This document shows, piece after piece, positions 21,477 through 32,532 of a stretch of 64,000 nt of DNA. The stretch is from positions 27,371,001 through 27,435,000 of the forward strand of contig CATNEN010000001.1 in the NCBI GenBank assembly GCA_950097015.1, in the 5' to 3' direction. The notes below the pieces were generated by a model, which did no database searches, was not told the origin of the DNA, and worked only from the letters and a program-made list of their open reading frames with translations. Origin of the DNA: Macrostomum hystrix (taxonomy: Eukaryota > Platyhelminthes > Macrostomidae). A program made the translations under genes and the position numbers. Within the stretch, counting starts at the first letter, position 1; each line of letters opens with the position of its first letter.

Positions 21477-22197
21477 GAAGTAATGTTTTAATCTGTAATT
21501 TACTTATTCGTTAGTGAGGTATATTATTTTTTATCTGTCAAGTACTTTCTCATAGCTTCAAGTGAGTTAGTTCTGTCTAAGAATTTGTTTAGCTTCAGTC
21601 TCTGTCCCGTGGTTATTTCGGCCAGCGCAAAGCGGCAATACCTAACAATGAGGACCTCATCAATCAGCGCCTGAATTAGTTTTTTTGGCTCTCGGTGTGT
21701 GGTCAGCTCAAGATATTTTATGAATGCCGTGCTCTATTCAAAGTCAGGTGGTTGGTACTCTTTAGTGCAGCGAATGCAATAACAACAAAATATAAGGAAT
21801 GCAAAAACTGAGCCATTCTCTCACCGTTTTCTAACTCAATGGCCAGCCAGAGACGCCAGTGATATGCGCTTTTACATCGCTGGACTCAAGCATGCTGCGT
21901 ACCAGCTTTTATCTTGCTCAGCATGCGCATTATTGTCCAGAAGTGAAGGAAATCGTTTCTAAAATATTCGCTCATCTTTTCTTCAATTCAGAGTCATAAA
22001 CGGAATTCCATTCATGTTTTTACGACCCGGGACTCGCTTATTTCAAAATGCCCCTCCCCATCGTCTGCCTCCCGGCACCAGACAGGCTCGATGCTCAAGC
22101 GGATGCTCGACAGCTTATTCACATGCCGGCGCACCCAGTTTTTGTGCCCCGGACCGCCCTGGTTTGGCGCGAAACCGGCTTTATTGTGTGAGCGAGC
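21477..22197. other. Intergenic, nothing recognised
   Basis: Unique sequence between the 20-bp array and gene C. No gene seen. Confidence 0.5.
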
Positions 22198-22203
22198 TAT
22201 AAT
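22198..22203 (+). promoter_or_regulatory. TATA-like box of lectin-like gene C
   Basis: TATAAT, 130 bp upstream of the start codon, at a similar distance to the boxes of the sister genes. Confidence 0.4.
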
Positions 22204-22327
22204 ACACGAAGACGATGTATTATCTGCAGTTAATACATCTGCAGTTACCGAAACCAAAAAATATTCGACAATAAGCGAGAAGCCCCTCTGTGTATTCGGC
22301 GAACTGAAGGTCGAGCTGACAAAAAAG

Positions 22328-23457
22328 ATGCGTTCTGAGCGACCCACTGCGCTTCTGCTTGCTTGCGCCCTGTGTTTGACCTACCTGGGACAGGTGCATG
22401 GACTCACGGTCTCCTGTCCTCCAGGATGGATGACGTCAGCATACCGGATGTGCGTGGGCATTCCGGAACCTGGCAGCCGGGGCGTCAGCGCGGCATCGGC
22501 TGCGGAGGCCTGCGGCAAAGCTCTGCGCCATTCGAACGTGGCCGATCTGGGACATCGGGGAGTCAAGATGCTGGCCAAACAGCTCGCCAAGGGCAGCTCG
22601 CTCTGGGTCAGAAGCTGTCTGGCGGGTCATGAGGCTAAGCCCAGGTGAGCTGGCAGATGAGTTCTTCACAGGCATGGCTACAAAACGTTTTCTTCTAATA
22701 ATTTCACCCTAGATAGTTAGGGACTCATAACACTTCCTAAAGGCTGTGTACAGCTGTTCAGTCCATGGACTGGGGAGGTCGCTATGCCCAGCTGATTCTG
22801 GTGCCCATTTTACAGCTGAGCGAACTGAAATACGAGCTACCTGGCGAGTTAAAGTGCCTTGCTCAAGGACACAAATAGTTTGCCTTGAGTGGATACGGCA
22901 GGTTTTCCGACGTTCAGCAATTTCGATGGCGAATTGGGAACTTTTACATTACACCGACGTTCAATTGACGTTTCGTCGGATTTCGTCGGCGTAATGTAAA
23001 AGTTTCCATTTGCCATTCCCATTGTCTCTGGAAGTCGGTCACCCGACACTCCCATTCGATTGCGGCCCAATAGTACTAGTTTATTAGTAGTGAAATTGCA
23101 AGCTTAGAGCAGAATGAAACCTTCCTGAGCAGCGAGCCGCGCCGCTGCTGCCTGCTGAAGCCCTCCGGTCTGGTGGTCCAAGCTGACTGCTCTGAGCTGC
23201 ATCCTCCATTGTGCGTGAGCCAGTCACTGCTGAATCGGCAGAGACGCGCGGTGACTTCGTACAATGCGGCCACAACGGCTCCCTACACTGACCCTGTCAG
23301 CGCCATCGTAGGCAGCGTTGTGGGCTTCCTGATCTCATGCGCTGTTGTAGCATTCCTACTCTGGTGCTGCTGCTGCTACTGCAAGACAACAACGACCACA
23401 GTGGCCCCTGCGGCACAGCAGATGCAGGTGGTCAACATTCAGCAGAGCATGCGCTAG
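22328..23457 (+). CDS. Lectin-like, furin-site membrane protein C
   Basis: Exons 22328-22644 and 23133-23457, phase-2 intron of 488 bp, 213 residues. Signal peptide LLLACALCLTYLGQ. The ectodomain carries CPPGW, CVGIP, AAEACGKAL, LWVRSC, CCLLKPSG and DCSELHPPLC. LNRQRRA then gives the furin-type site, followed by a short Thr-rich stalk, the span VGFLISCAVVAFLLW, CCCCYC and a tail ending VVNIQQSMR. This copy is the most divergent of the six and lies midway between the A/B/D and E/F groups. The reading frame is open upstream of 22328, but the chosen ATG begins a clear signal peptide. The intron contains a hairpin MITE-like element. Confidence 0.78.
22735..22875 (-). mobile_element. SINE family 2 fragment in intron of gene C
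   Basis: Minus orientation; contains CAGTCCATGGACTGG and GTGCCTTGCTCAAG in the same order as the copy at 14040. Confidence 0.6.
22905..23030. mobile_element. Hairpin MITE-like element in intron of gene C
   Basis: Two inverted arms meet near 22965. The left arm is AACTTTTACATTACACCGAC and the right arm is its reverse complement with a single change over 21 bp, extending more loosely for about 15 bp outward. No coding capacity. Looks like a short fold-back element. Confidence 0.55.
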
Positions 23458-23886
23458 GGTGGGCGGTGACTAAGGCTGGACTTCATGAGACACCGTTTCT
23501 ACTACTAAAAGCATTATTCAAGCTACCTACAAAACATTTTTTCGGAAAATTTAATTCAAACATTGTGCTTGTGTTTTTTAGTTTGCCCACAAAGTATTGA
23601 AATTTCCGTTTATCAGGTGTTACGCTTGTGCTTCTGTGAGTAGCCACCATCGAGTAGAGTTTATAAAATGTTCAAATATAATAGAACTTCTGCATACTTT
23701 CGACGTAATTCTATCTGTCACTAGTTTTATAAGAATATTTTTAACTGCAAATTTTAAATCAACAATCAGACGATGCTTAAATATTTTTTCAAATATATTA
23801 GTTTCTTTTCGCATCAGACCCAAAAACGGTGTCCACTTTTTTACTTCACAACTAAAATATAAACTTCAACCAGCAGAAAATAACAG
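23458..23886. other. Intergenic, nothing recognised
   Basis: AT-rich sequence after gene C, running into the next array. Confidence 0.45.
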
Positions 23887-26800
23887 AATGATGACAGATT
23901 TCGGGTTGCTATGACAGATTTGGGGTTGCTATGACAGATTTGGGGTTGCTATGACAGATTTGGGGTTGCTATGAAAGATTTGGGGTTGCTATGACAGATT
24001 TGGGGTTGCTATGACAGATTTGGGGTTGCTATGACAGATTTGGGGTTGCTATGAAAGATTTGGGGTTGCTATGACAGATTTGGGGTTGCTATGAAAGATT
24101 TGGGGTTGCTATCATGGATTTGGGGTTGCTATGACAGATTTGGGGTTGCTATGAAAGATTTGGGGTTGCTATCATGGATTAGGGTTGCTATCATGGATTT
24201 GGGGTTGCTATCATGGATTAGGGTTGCTATCATGGATTTGGGGTTGCTATCATGGATTAGGAGTTGCTATCATGGATTAGGGGTTGCTATCATGGATTAG
24301 GGGTTGCTATCATGGATTAGGGGTTGCTATCATGGATTAGGGGTTGCTATCATGGATTAGGGGTTGCTATCATGAATTTGGGGTTGCTATCATGGATTAG
24401 GGTTGCTATCATGGATTAGGGTTGCTATCATGGATTTGGGGTTGCTATCATGGATTAGGGGTTGCTATCATGGATTAGGGTTGCTATGAAAGATTTGGGG
24501 TTGCTATGAAAGATTTGGGGTTGCTATCATGGATTTGGGGTTGCTATCATGGATTAGGGTTGCTATCATGGATTAGGGGTTGCTATCTTGGATTTGGGGT
24601 TGCTATCATGGATTAGGGGTTGCTATCATGGATTAGGGGTTGCTATCATGGATTAGGGGGTGCTATCATGGATTAGGGGTTGCTATCATTGATTAGGGGT
24701 TGCTATCATGGATTAGGGGTTGCTATCATGGATTAGGGTTGCTATTTTGGATTTAGGGTTGCCGTCTTCGATTTGGGTTTGCTATCATGGATTAGGGTTG
24801 CTATCATGGATTTGGGGCAACTATCATGGATTAGGGTTGCTATCATGGATTTGGGGCAACTATCATGGATTAGGGTTGCTATCATGGATTTGGGGTTGCT
24901 ATCATGGATTAGGGTTGCTATCATGGATTTGGGGTTGCTATCATGGATTAGGGTTTGCTATCATGGATTAGGGGTTGCTATCATGGATTTGGGGTTGCTA
25001 TCATGGATTAGGGTTGCTATCATGGATTTGGGGTTGCTATGACAGATTTGGGGTTGCTATGACAGATTTGGGGTTGCTATGACAGATTTGGGGTTGCTAT
25101 CATGGATTTGGGGTTGCTATCATGGATTAGGGTTGCTATGACAGATTTGGGGTTTGCTTTGACAGATTTGGGGTTGCTATGACAGATTTGGGGTTGCTAT
25201 GACAGATTTGGGGTTGCTATGACAGATTTGGGGTTGCTATGACAGATTTGGGGTTGCTATGACAGATTAGGGGTTGCTATGACAGATTAGGGGTTGCTAT
25301 GACAGATTTGGGGTTGCTATGACAGATTTGGGATTGCTATGACAGATTAGGGGTTGCTATGACAGATTAGGGGTTGCTATGACAGATTTGGGGTTGCTAT
25401 GACAGATTTGGGGTTGCTATGACAGATTAGGGGTTGCTATGACAGATTTGGGGTTGCTATGACAGATTTGGGGTTGCTATGAAAGATTTGGGGTTGCTAT
25501 GACAGATTTGGGGTTGCTATGAAAGATTTGGGGTTGCTATGACAGATTTGGGGTTGCTATGAAAGATTTGGGGTTGCTATGAAAGATTTGGGGTTGCTAT
25601 GACAGATTTGGGGTTGCTATGACAGATTTGGGGTTGCTATGAAAGATTTGGGGTTGCTATGACAGATTTGGGGTTGCTATGACAGATTTGGGGTTGCTAT
25701 GACAGATTTGGGGTTGCTATGACAGATTTGGGGTTGCTATGACAGATTTGGGGTTGCTATGACAGATTTGGGGTTGCTATCATGGATTTGGGTTGCTATG
25801 AAAGATTTGGGGTTGCTATGACAGATTTGGGGTTGCTATGACAGATTTGGGTTGCTATCATGGATTTGGGTTGCTATGAAAGATTTGGGGTTGCTATGAC
25901 AGATTTGGGGTTGCTATCATGGATTTGGGTTGCTATGAAAGATTTGGGGTTGCTATGACAGATTTGGGGTTGCTATGAAAGATTTGGGGTTGCTATGACA
26001 GATTTGGGGTTGCTATGACAGATTTGGGGTTGCTATGAAAGATTTGGGGTTGCTATGACAGATTTGGGGTTGCTATGACAGATTTGGGGTTGCTATGACA
26101 GATTTGGGGTTGCTATGACAGATTTGGGGTTGCTATGACAGATTTGGGGTTGCTATGACAGATTTGGGGTTGCTATCATGGATTTGGGTTGCTATGAAAG
26201 ATTTGGGGTTGCTATGACAGATTTGGGGTTGCTATGACAGATTTGGGTTGCTATCATGGATTTGGGTTGCTATGAAAGATTTGGGGTTGCTATGACAGAT
26301 TTGGGGTTGCTATCATGGATTTGGGTTGCTATGAAAGATTTGGGGTTGCTATGACAGATTTGGGGTTTCTATGAAAGATTTGGGGTTGCTATCATGGATT
26401 TGGGTTGCTATCATGGATTTGGGGTTGCTATCATGGATTTGGGTTGCTATCATGGATTTGGGGTTGCTGTCATGGATTTGGGGTTGCTATCATGGATTAG
26501 GGGTTGCTATCATGGATTAGGGTTGCTATGAAAGATTTGGGGTTGCTATCATGGATTAGGGTTGCTATCATGGATTAGGGGTTGCTATCATGGATTTGGG
26601 GTTAATATCATGGATTAGGGGTTGCTATCATGGATTAGGGTTGCTATCATGGATTAGGGTTGCTATCATGGATTTGGGGTTGCTATCATGGATTTGGGTT
26701 GCTATCATGGATTTGGGGTTGCTATGAAAGATTTGGGGTTGCTATCATGGATTTGGGGTTGCTATCATGGATTAGGGTTGCTATCATGGATTTGGGGTTG

Positions 26801-27116
26801 CTATCATGGATTAGGGTTGCTATCATGGATTAGGGTTGCTATGAAAGATTTGGGGTTGCTATCATGGATTAGGGTTGCTATCATGGATTTGGGGTTGCTA
26901 TCATGGATTTGGGGTTAATATCATGGATTAGGGTTGCTATGAAAGATTTGGGGTTGCTATGAAAGATTTGGGGTTGCTATGAAAGATTTGGGGTTGCTAT
27001 CATGGATTAGGGTTGCTATCATGGATTAGGGTTGCTATCATGGATTTGGGGTTAATATCATGGATTTGGGGTTGCTATCATGGATTTGGGGCAACTATCA
27101 TGGATTAGGGTTGCAA
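23887..27116. repeat. 19-20 bp minisatellite, about 160 copies, TTAGGG-containing subtype
   Basis: Two intermixed unit types share GGGTTGCTAT: GACAGATTTGGGGTTGCTAT (also GAAAGATTT) and CATGGATTAGGG(G)TTGCTAT. The second type carries the telomeric hexamer TTAGGG in every unit. Types are clustered: GACAGATTT predominates at 25020-26380, CATGGATTA at 24160-24980 and 26400-27116. Short open frames in the array are repeat artefacts. Confidence 0.97.
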
Positions 27117-27429
27117 TGCGGGAATGCAGGTACACTATCTAAGCAGCATTTTCATTAATTCGGGCTATTCAATGCGCATTATTGTTGTATTTGTAAAAAG
27201 ACTAATTTATATTCCAAACACCTGCTTCATGTTTCAAAATTACTATTGTGATATTTTGACTTAGGTCTCTCTTTACGTTGAGATTCCTAAATGAGGTCGG
27301 GTGTCCTACTCTTTGTGAGAGATTCTCTTTTCGCAACTCGAAAATAACGAAGACAAGACGATTCAAATTCCAAGCTAAACAGCTGATATTCAAGTGTTAA
27401 TCAGTAAATAAGAGAAAGCTATGATCACT

Positions 27430-28297
27430 GATCAATTCCCCTGGCAGCGCTCTTTTCGTCCCCTGCCAGGTACTGTACTTAATTCAATCCAATTCACAAT
27501 TCGCACTAACAAAATCTCGATAACCGCAACACAAAACACGAACTCTACTCGATAATACGACACGATAAATAACACAAATAAATCCTAGACAAACAGATAG
27601 TCCCTATGACAAACAAGACAAATAACGCGAAACCTAACCAGAATCCCTAACATAAAACCGAGGCGACCAGCAAGTACTTCTGCACTATGGCACAACGATA
27701 GTTCTATCGTGCCACACCTAATGTCTGTTCGACGGCGTCCCACCGATGATTGTCGGCGATATGGAGAGTGCTTCCGTGCTTGCCAATCCCTATCTAACAC
27801 TCCGTCAGCAGTTGGCCAGACGTACCGAGCTCAGCGCAAGCTACTTACTGACGTGGGGTTGAGTGTGGGGGTTTTCTTTGACTAACTAGTTGGACCGGTT
27901 TACCTGTCCCGGTATCTATTTACTAGGATGCGTAACACGAATGAGAACAATATCAAGATCAAGAGCAAGAGCAAGGTCGAACGCGAGACCAGAATCACAT
28001 GAGAACAATATTTCAGCGCAATAGTCAGTTTTATAGTCAAGCGCCCGCCCCAGCCCTCATCAAAGCCTGGGTGCCGGCCGCGCCGCTTGTTCTTCTGCCA
28101 GGTCGACCCTGCCGGTTAACGAACCGGCTGCTGATTGGCCCGGCTCGGGGTGTCGCACTTAAGTCGGTTCACTTCAATCGGCTAGCCGTCCTCCCATTGG
28201 TTGGGCCCACCAGACCAGGGCTAGTCTGATGCATTGGCTGTAGAGCAGGGGTGACCGGCCGGTCGCGTGTTAGGCCTGGCTGGGGTGCGCATGTACA
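27430..28297 (-). mobile_element. Probable LTR-retrotransposon LTR and leader
   Basis: In minus orientation the segment begins TGTACATGCGCACCCC at 28297. It has CTATAAAAC at about 28036-28029 (a promoter-like position some 260 bp in) and continues through AGAGCAAG-type runs into a GC-richer leader. No gag or pol frame is preserved. The 3' boundary is uncertain. The call rests on layout, not on a second LTR copy. Confidence 0.35.
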
Positions 28298-28506
28298 AAC
28301 AACTAACCTATAAGATACATTAAAATAATTCATAATATTGACGTGCGCGAATAAGTTACTACAAGTAGAAATATACGCATTATAAAAACATGCCGACACT
28401 ACACTATGGCAGTTTTGCATTATATACTGCCATCTACTGCCCAGCACTAGTAGTAGTTTCAGTATCGTTAGACATGTGGCTCAAGTAGACTAAAGGACAA
28501 GGCAAT

Positions 28507-28700
28507 TTGGGTATTGAGTGGCAGAGCCGACTAGGTCTCTGAGCTCTATTCCGCGAATGTACACTTGCCTGAAGCTGCGAAAGTCTGGACAGGTGTACAC
28601 ACCTGTGTAATGTACATTCCGATTCTGCATTACGCATCCGTGTGCATGTGTGCTCAGGGTGCTCAGTGTGTGCTCGCTGGCTGCGGATCTAGTGATGGGG
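28507..28700 (+). mobile_element. SINE family 1 copy (plus), internally deleted
   Basis: Contains the B-box region GAGCTCTATTCCGCG, then AAAGTCTGGACAGGTGTACA and GTGTGCTCAGGGTGCTCAG, but lacks the middle of the body. Confidence 0.65.
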
Positions 28701-29617
28701 GAACTATCATGTATTTTAGCATGATCCTACGCCAGGCCCCATAGCCCCTAAAGTGTATTTTATTTTTATAGAGCAAACTAAACTATTAGATTCGATGCTT
28801 TGCTGAGTTCTATGAAAGGACACATATGAATACTTTACCTGCATCACCCCACATTCCCGCAGTGGTACCACCCGAGACACAATGGTCTCACAATTAGCGC
28901 CAGGCCAATTGAATTGCAAAGCAAAGATACACAATGTGCCTTGTGCACACCTGTGTGCCGCGAAATAACTTGGCGCAAGAGACCCACTGACCGCGGCTGC
29001 TGTCCCTGCAGTCAGGCGCCTCCGGGTGCTCACAGAGGTCAGCAAAAAGTTGAAAACCAACAAAATTATTCTACTTTCACTTTGTTATCAGATGTATTGC
29101 AAAATCACTGATAAATTATTATAATTAATAATCTAAAAATTTTAAGAACCCCATTGCTAATGCGCAATAATGTGCATTGCGTTGCAAGCAACCCAGGCGT
29201 GAGCATTCCTTCAAGGTCAGATTTCTATTGGTCGGGGCCACCCCACAGACGCCATTATTTTCCCTGCCAGTCTCTGGGTTCATTAATCATTGGTCCCGAC
29301 TGCATTCTCATTGTTCGCTCTCATTACTCTGTCCATTCTCATTGCTCTGTGGGCACTTTCCATGGCGCTCTGGTTTGCAGTTACTTTTACGATGCCGACT
29401 TTCTGCAGAGTTAGTTTGCACCAAGTCTTGCCAGACATTTTAATTCTGTCATTATGTTCCCTACGTATGGAAATAGCTCTCGAATACACCCATTCTTATA
29501 TTCTCATCGTTCGCATCAATTTGCAGCCGGTGGGCTAGCCAACCATTACTATTCATTAATTTTGCGGATGAAGTAACTATTTTTAAACGTCAAAGAAAAT
29601 AATTAATCTCATATGCA
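28701..29617. other. Intergenic, nothing recognised
   Basis: Unique sequence up to the promoter of gene D. Short frames near 29154-29540 overlap each other and show no domain. Confidence 0.45.
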
Positions 29618-29623
29618 TATAAG
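29618..29623 (+). promoter_or_regulatory. TATA box of lectin-like gene D
   Basis: TATAAG, 107 bp upstream of the start codon, inside a block conserved with gene A (ATTAGCAGAAATCTAG downstream of it, AACCGAACGCAGCTCTTTA further on). Confidence 0.55.
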
Positions 29624-29724
29624 CCAATGTCACAATTAGCAGAAATCTAGCCCTGAAAAAGGCAGAACAGAAAACTAACCGAACGCAGCTCTTTACAGGA
29701 AGCCGCTTTGGCGGAATTTCAAGC

Positions 29725-31148
29725 ATGCCATCTCACAGAACACCATATTTATGCATGAGCTGCACTCTGCTGCTGCTGATGACAGCCTCACAGCAGGTGG
29801 GCTGCACAGTCTGCCCACCTGGATGGCTGAGGACCACTGGAGGCGAGTGCCTGGGGGTCCCGAGAACCGTCGGTCCAGGCGTCGATGCCGCTTCGGCCGA
29901 GGACGTCTGCCGTGGACTGGTTGACCGCGCTGAAGTCGTGGACGTCTCGGACCCCATTGTCTACCGGACGGCACAACTGCTGGCTCGAGGTCGGTGGCTG
30001 TGGGTGACCGGCTGTCCTGAGCGAATCCAAGATGACAAACACAGGTGAGACTAACACGGACACTTGATACTAATAACAATAATAAGTTCAGGACGGTTGC
30101 GGGCAACGGAACACCAATTGGTGACCCGCAGCCAGCGAGGAGGCAATTCTGCCCATTCCACTGACTTCTGAGCACACACGCACACAGATACCATCGGCTG
30201 GCACACGCTCAAACAGGTTTGTTCATTTGCCCTGACTTTCTCATCAGGCAGTTTACACTTCACTGTGCCTACTAGCTTGGCCTGAAAGGCGTAAATTGTA
30301 CGACAAGTCCGCGGATGCGCCCCAACGCGGATGTGGCCTCGCCGCGGAATCGAGCCCAGGGACCTTGAGCTCGATGCAAACGCGTTAACCGCTCTGCCAT
30401 TCAACCCCACCCCCACGGTCACTACATTGCAATGAAAATCACGCCAAGCTTTGGACGACTTATTTAGCTGGAATCCTATTCTAAAGGAGACGATTTAGGA
30501 CCTTGAACAAATACACTTGGACCTAGATACTTGGTTGGGTAGAGCACGGACTGAACAGTTGTGCACAGCCATGGAAGCGCCCAGAGTTAGCTGCGGCTGT
30601 GCCACTGTCTGCTCATCTGGGTTATTTTTTTAATTCATTTAGGGGATATCTGATCCAAAACCCGCAGACCGGCGCGTCGATGCTGCGTCCTCGGAGCAAC
30701 CGGAGCACCTGACATCGCCGACTGCTCTGAGCGGCACCGCCCTCTGTGCACCTGGAAGCCCGCGCGGAGTCGCCGGAAGCGAGCCGTCGTCACAACTACC
30801 ACAACCGGAGCCACCTTCCCAATCGCCAGAAATGCCTCCTACAATGCGCCTTCTCCAATCAGCAATTCGCTAGCCGAAGTTGGAGGCCCAATGATATTCC
30901 TGGCTACCTGCGGAGGTGTGGCGCTGTTCATTTGGGGCTGCTGCTGCTGCGCCTGTTGTTGGTGCTTTTTCTGTTTGCGCAGATGCGCCGAGTGCCGCTT
31001 CAGCTGCTGCCCCAATGCCTTCGATAAGAAGGATATGGATGTGAAGGTGCCAGTCACTGCCGTGTATGCAATCGAGCAACAGCAGCCACCGATTCCACTT
31101 GTCCGCTTGATTCCCTCTGTAGGACAAACAAATTCAGCTTTGTCTTGA
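29725..31148 (+). CDS. Lectin-like, furin-site membrane protein D
   Basis: Exons 29725-30044 and 30668-31148, phase-2 intron of 623 bp, 266 residues. Exon 1 is nearly identical to those of A and B. Exon 2 is nearly identical to that of B through CCVLGATGAP, ADCSERHRPLC, SRRKRA, the span MIFLATCGGVALFIWG and the cysteine-rich GCCCCACCWC stretch. It then diverges at the tail: YAIEQQQPPIPLVRLIPS replaces B's HAIEQQLQRLEIV. B and D are therefore a recent duplicate pair with different cytoplasmic ends. The intron holds a full SINE and a SINE family 2 fragment. Confidence 0.78.
30085..30415 (-). mobile_element. SINE family 1 copy (minus) in intron of gene D
   Basis: Runs from GGTTGCGGGCAACGG and CCCGCAGCCAGCGAGGAGG to GCGTTAACCGCTCTGCCA. 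Near full length. A SINE family 2 fragment lies at 30545-30625. Confidence 0.9.
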
Positions 31149-31964
31149 TATTTGTAACTAGTTTTGATACTTTTAAATCGGCTAATATGCATGTTTTGAC
31201 AATTTGCTATCAATTATTTCTTTATTTCTCAAGAACTTGCTGTCTTCTTAGGTTTTAGTTTATAGCTATTGAAAGAATCTTCCAGATGTAGTCTACTAAT
31301 TGTGCAGTATATTGTTTTGTGCTTTGTCTTTGGCTTCGCAATGAAATGAAAGAAGGAAAAATCCTGAAAATGGGCAAGATAGATTGTTTGAACAGGGACC
31401 GGTCGGCAAAATTCGATATCGTCATAGAAGTTTTGAACCATAGACATTTTGTCGTTTGTACGAAGACCCAAAATTATGTCTATGGCCACCAAATATCCAA
31501 CAGTCTAAAAAACTGGACGCTCGTAAAATACAAAGAGCCTACTCGAAGGGTGAAAATTTAAGTATTTAAGTAATTCAAGTAAGAACAGTGGACCATATAA
31601 AAGAAACTTTTTGCAATATGATAATAATATATTCTGTGGCCTGAGCAATACGAATTAATGATTTGTTTTAAAGACCGAGACAGACCACACACGAAGCCAC
31701 AGGACTTACAGTTCTGTGTACGCAGCTGAGCTCGAAAAACAATTTTCAGCTTAATTTATAGGCTTGACGATAAACACACGCTTTAAGTCTAAACACGTAT
31801 CAGTTAATTGAAAATTATGTGCAGAAGAAGTTATAACGAGCACACCAATCATATGAAATGACCTCACATTCCTGCGAGACAGTAGTAAGCAACGGTTGAA
31901 ACAGCTTAAGGGTGGCTTTGTACAAATCGGTGATGGCTACGGCTACGGCTACGGCTATCGAGCA
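31149..31964. other. Intergenic, nothing recognised
   Basis: AT-rich unique DNA with a short GGCTAC hexanucleotide run at 31936-31959. Frames at 31229-31561 lie on opposite strands over each other and are unsupported. Confidence 0.45.
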
Positions 31965-32155
31965 TCATTTGGTGAAATTCGAGCCGCTGCCAGGGAGGAG
32001 GCTATTCTCCCCATTACGCTGATCCCTGAGCACAAAAAGACACACGGATACGCTAGGCAGGAGCACACCCACCCATAGACGTTATCACTGTCAGGCAGTG
32101 TGCACTCTCACTGTGCCATGGGGTTAGGATCCATTGCACGACAAGCGTGCCAACA
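31965..32155 (-). mobile_element. SINE family 1 copy (minus), head missing
   Basis: Contains GGTGAAATTCGAGCCGCTGC, GCTGATCCCTGAGCAC and TCAGGCAGTGTGCACTCTC; ends before the tRNA head. Confidence 0.75.
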
Positions 32156-32442
32156 CATCACACAATGCACACTTTTATAGGCAGCATTTATTATCATGAA
32201 CTCAATTGCACTCGTTGAATAGACCAACTAGGAAGCATATAAAATTGATGGCACTGCTTCAGTTTACATCAAAATTCATACCCAAGTTCAATGCAGTGTC
32301 ACGACTATGTAATTGGACGGTGAAGGGTACGCGGGTCGAGAACAACGACAGAGTTAGTCTACACATAGCGGACACAGTAACACCGACCCACGAGCCGCTT
32401 TTCAAACTCACTAAACAATACGTACTCTTTATCGGCAAAACT

Positions 32443-32448
32443 TATAAA
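32443..32448 (+). promoter_or_regulatory. TATA box of lectin-like gene E
   Basis: TATAAA, 90 bp upstream of the start codon. Confidence 0.5.
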
Positions 32449-32532
32449 ACAAATATAGGTGCAGAAGCAGACAGAAAAATAACTGAACCTGCACACAGTA
32501 GAACTTACAACTTTAAGTACAAAATTGCAAAC

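Noticed and set aside
23887-27116. CRISPR-like array
   Set aside because: Direct repeats without unique spacers, in a eukaryotic context; a minisatellite.
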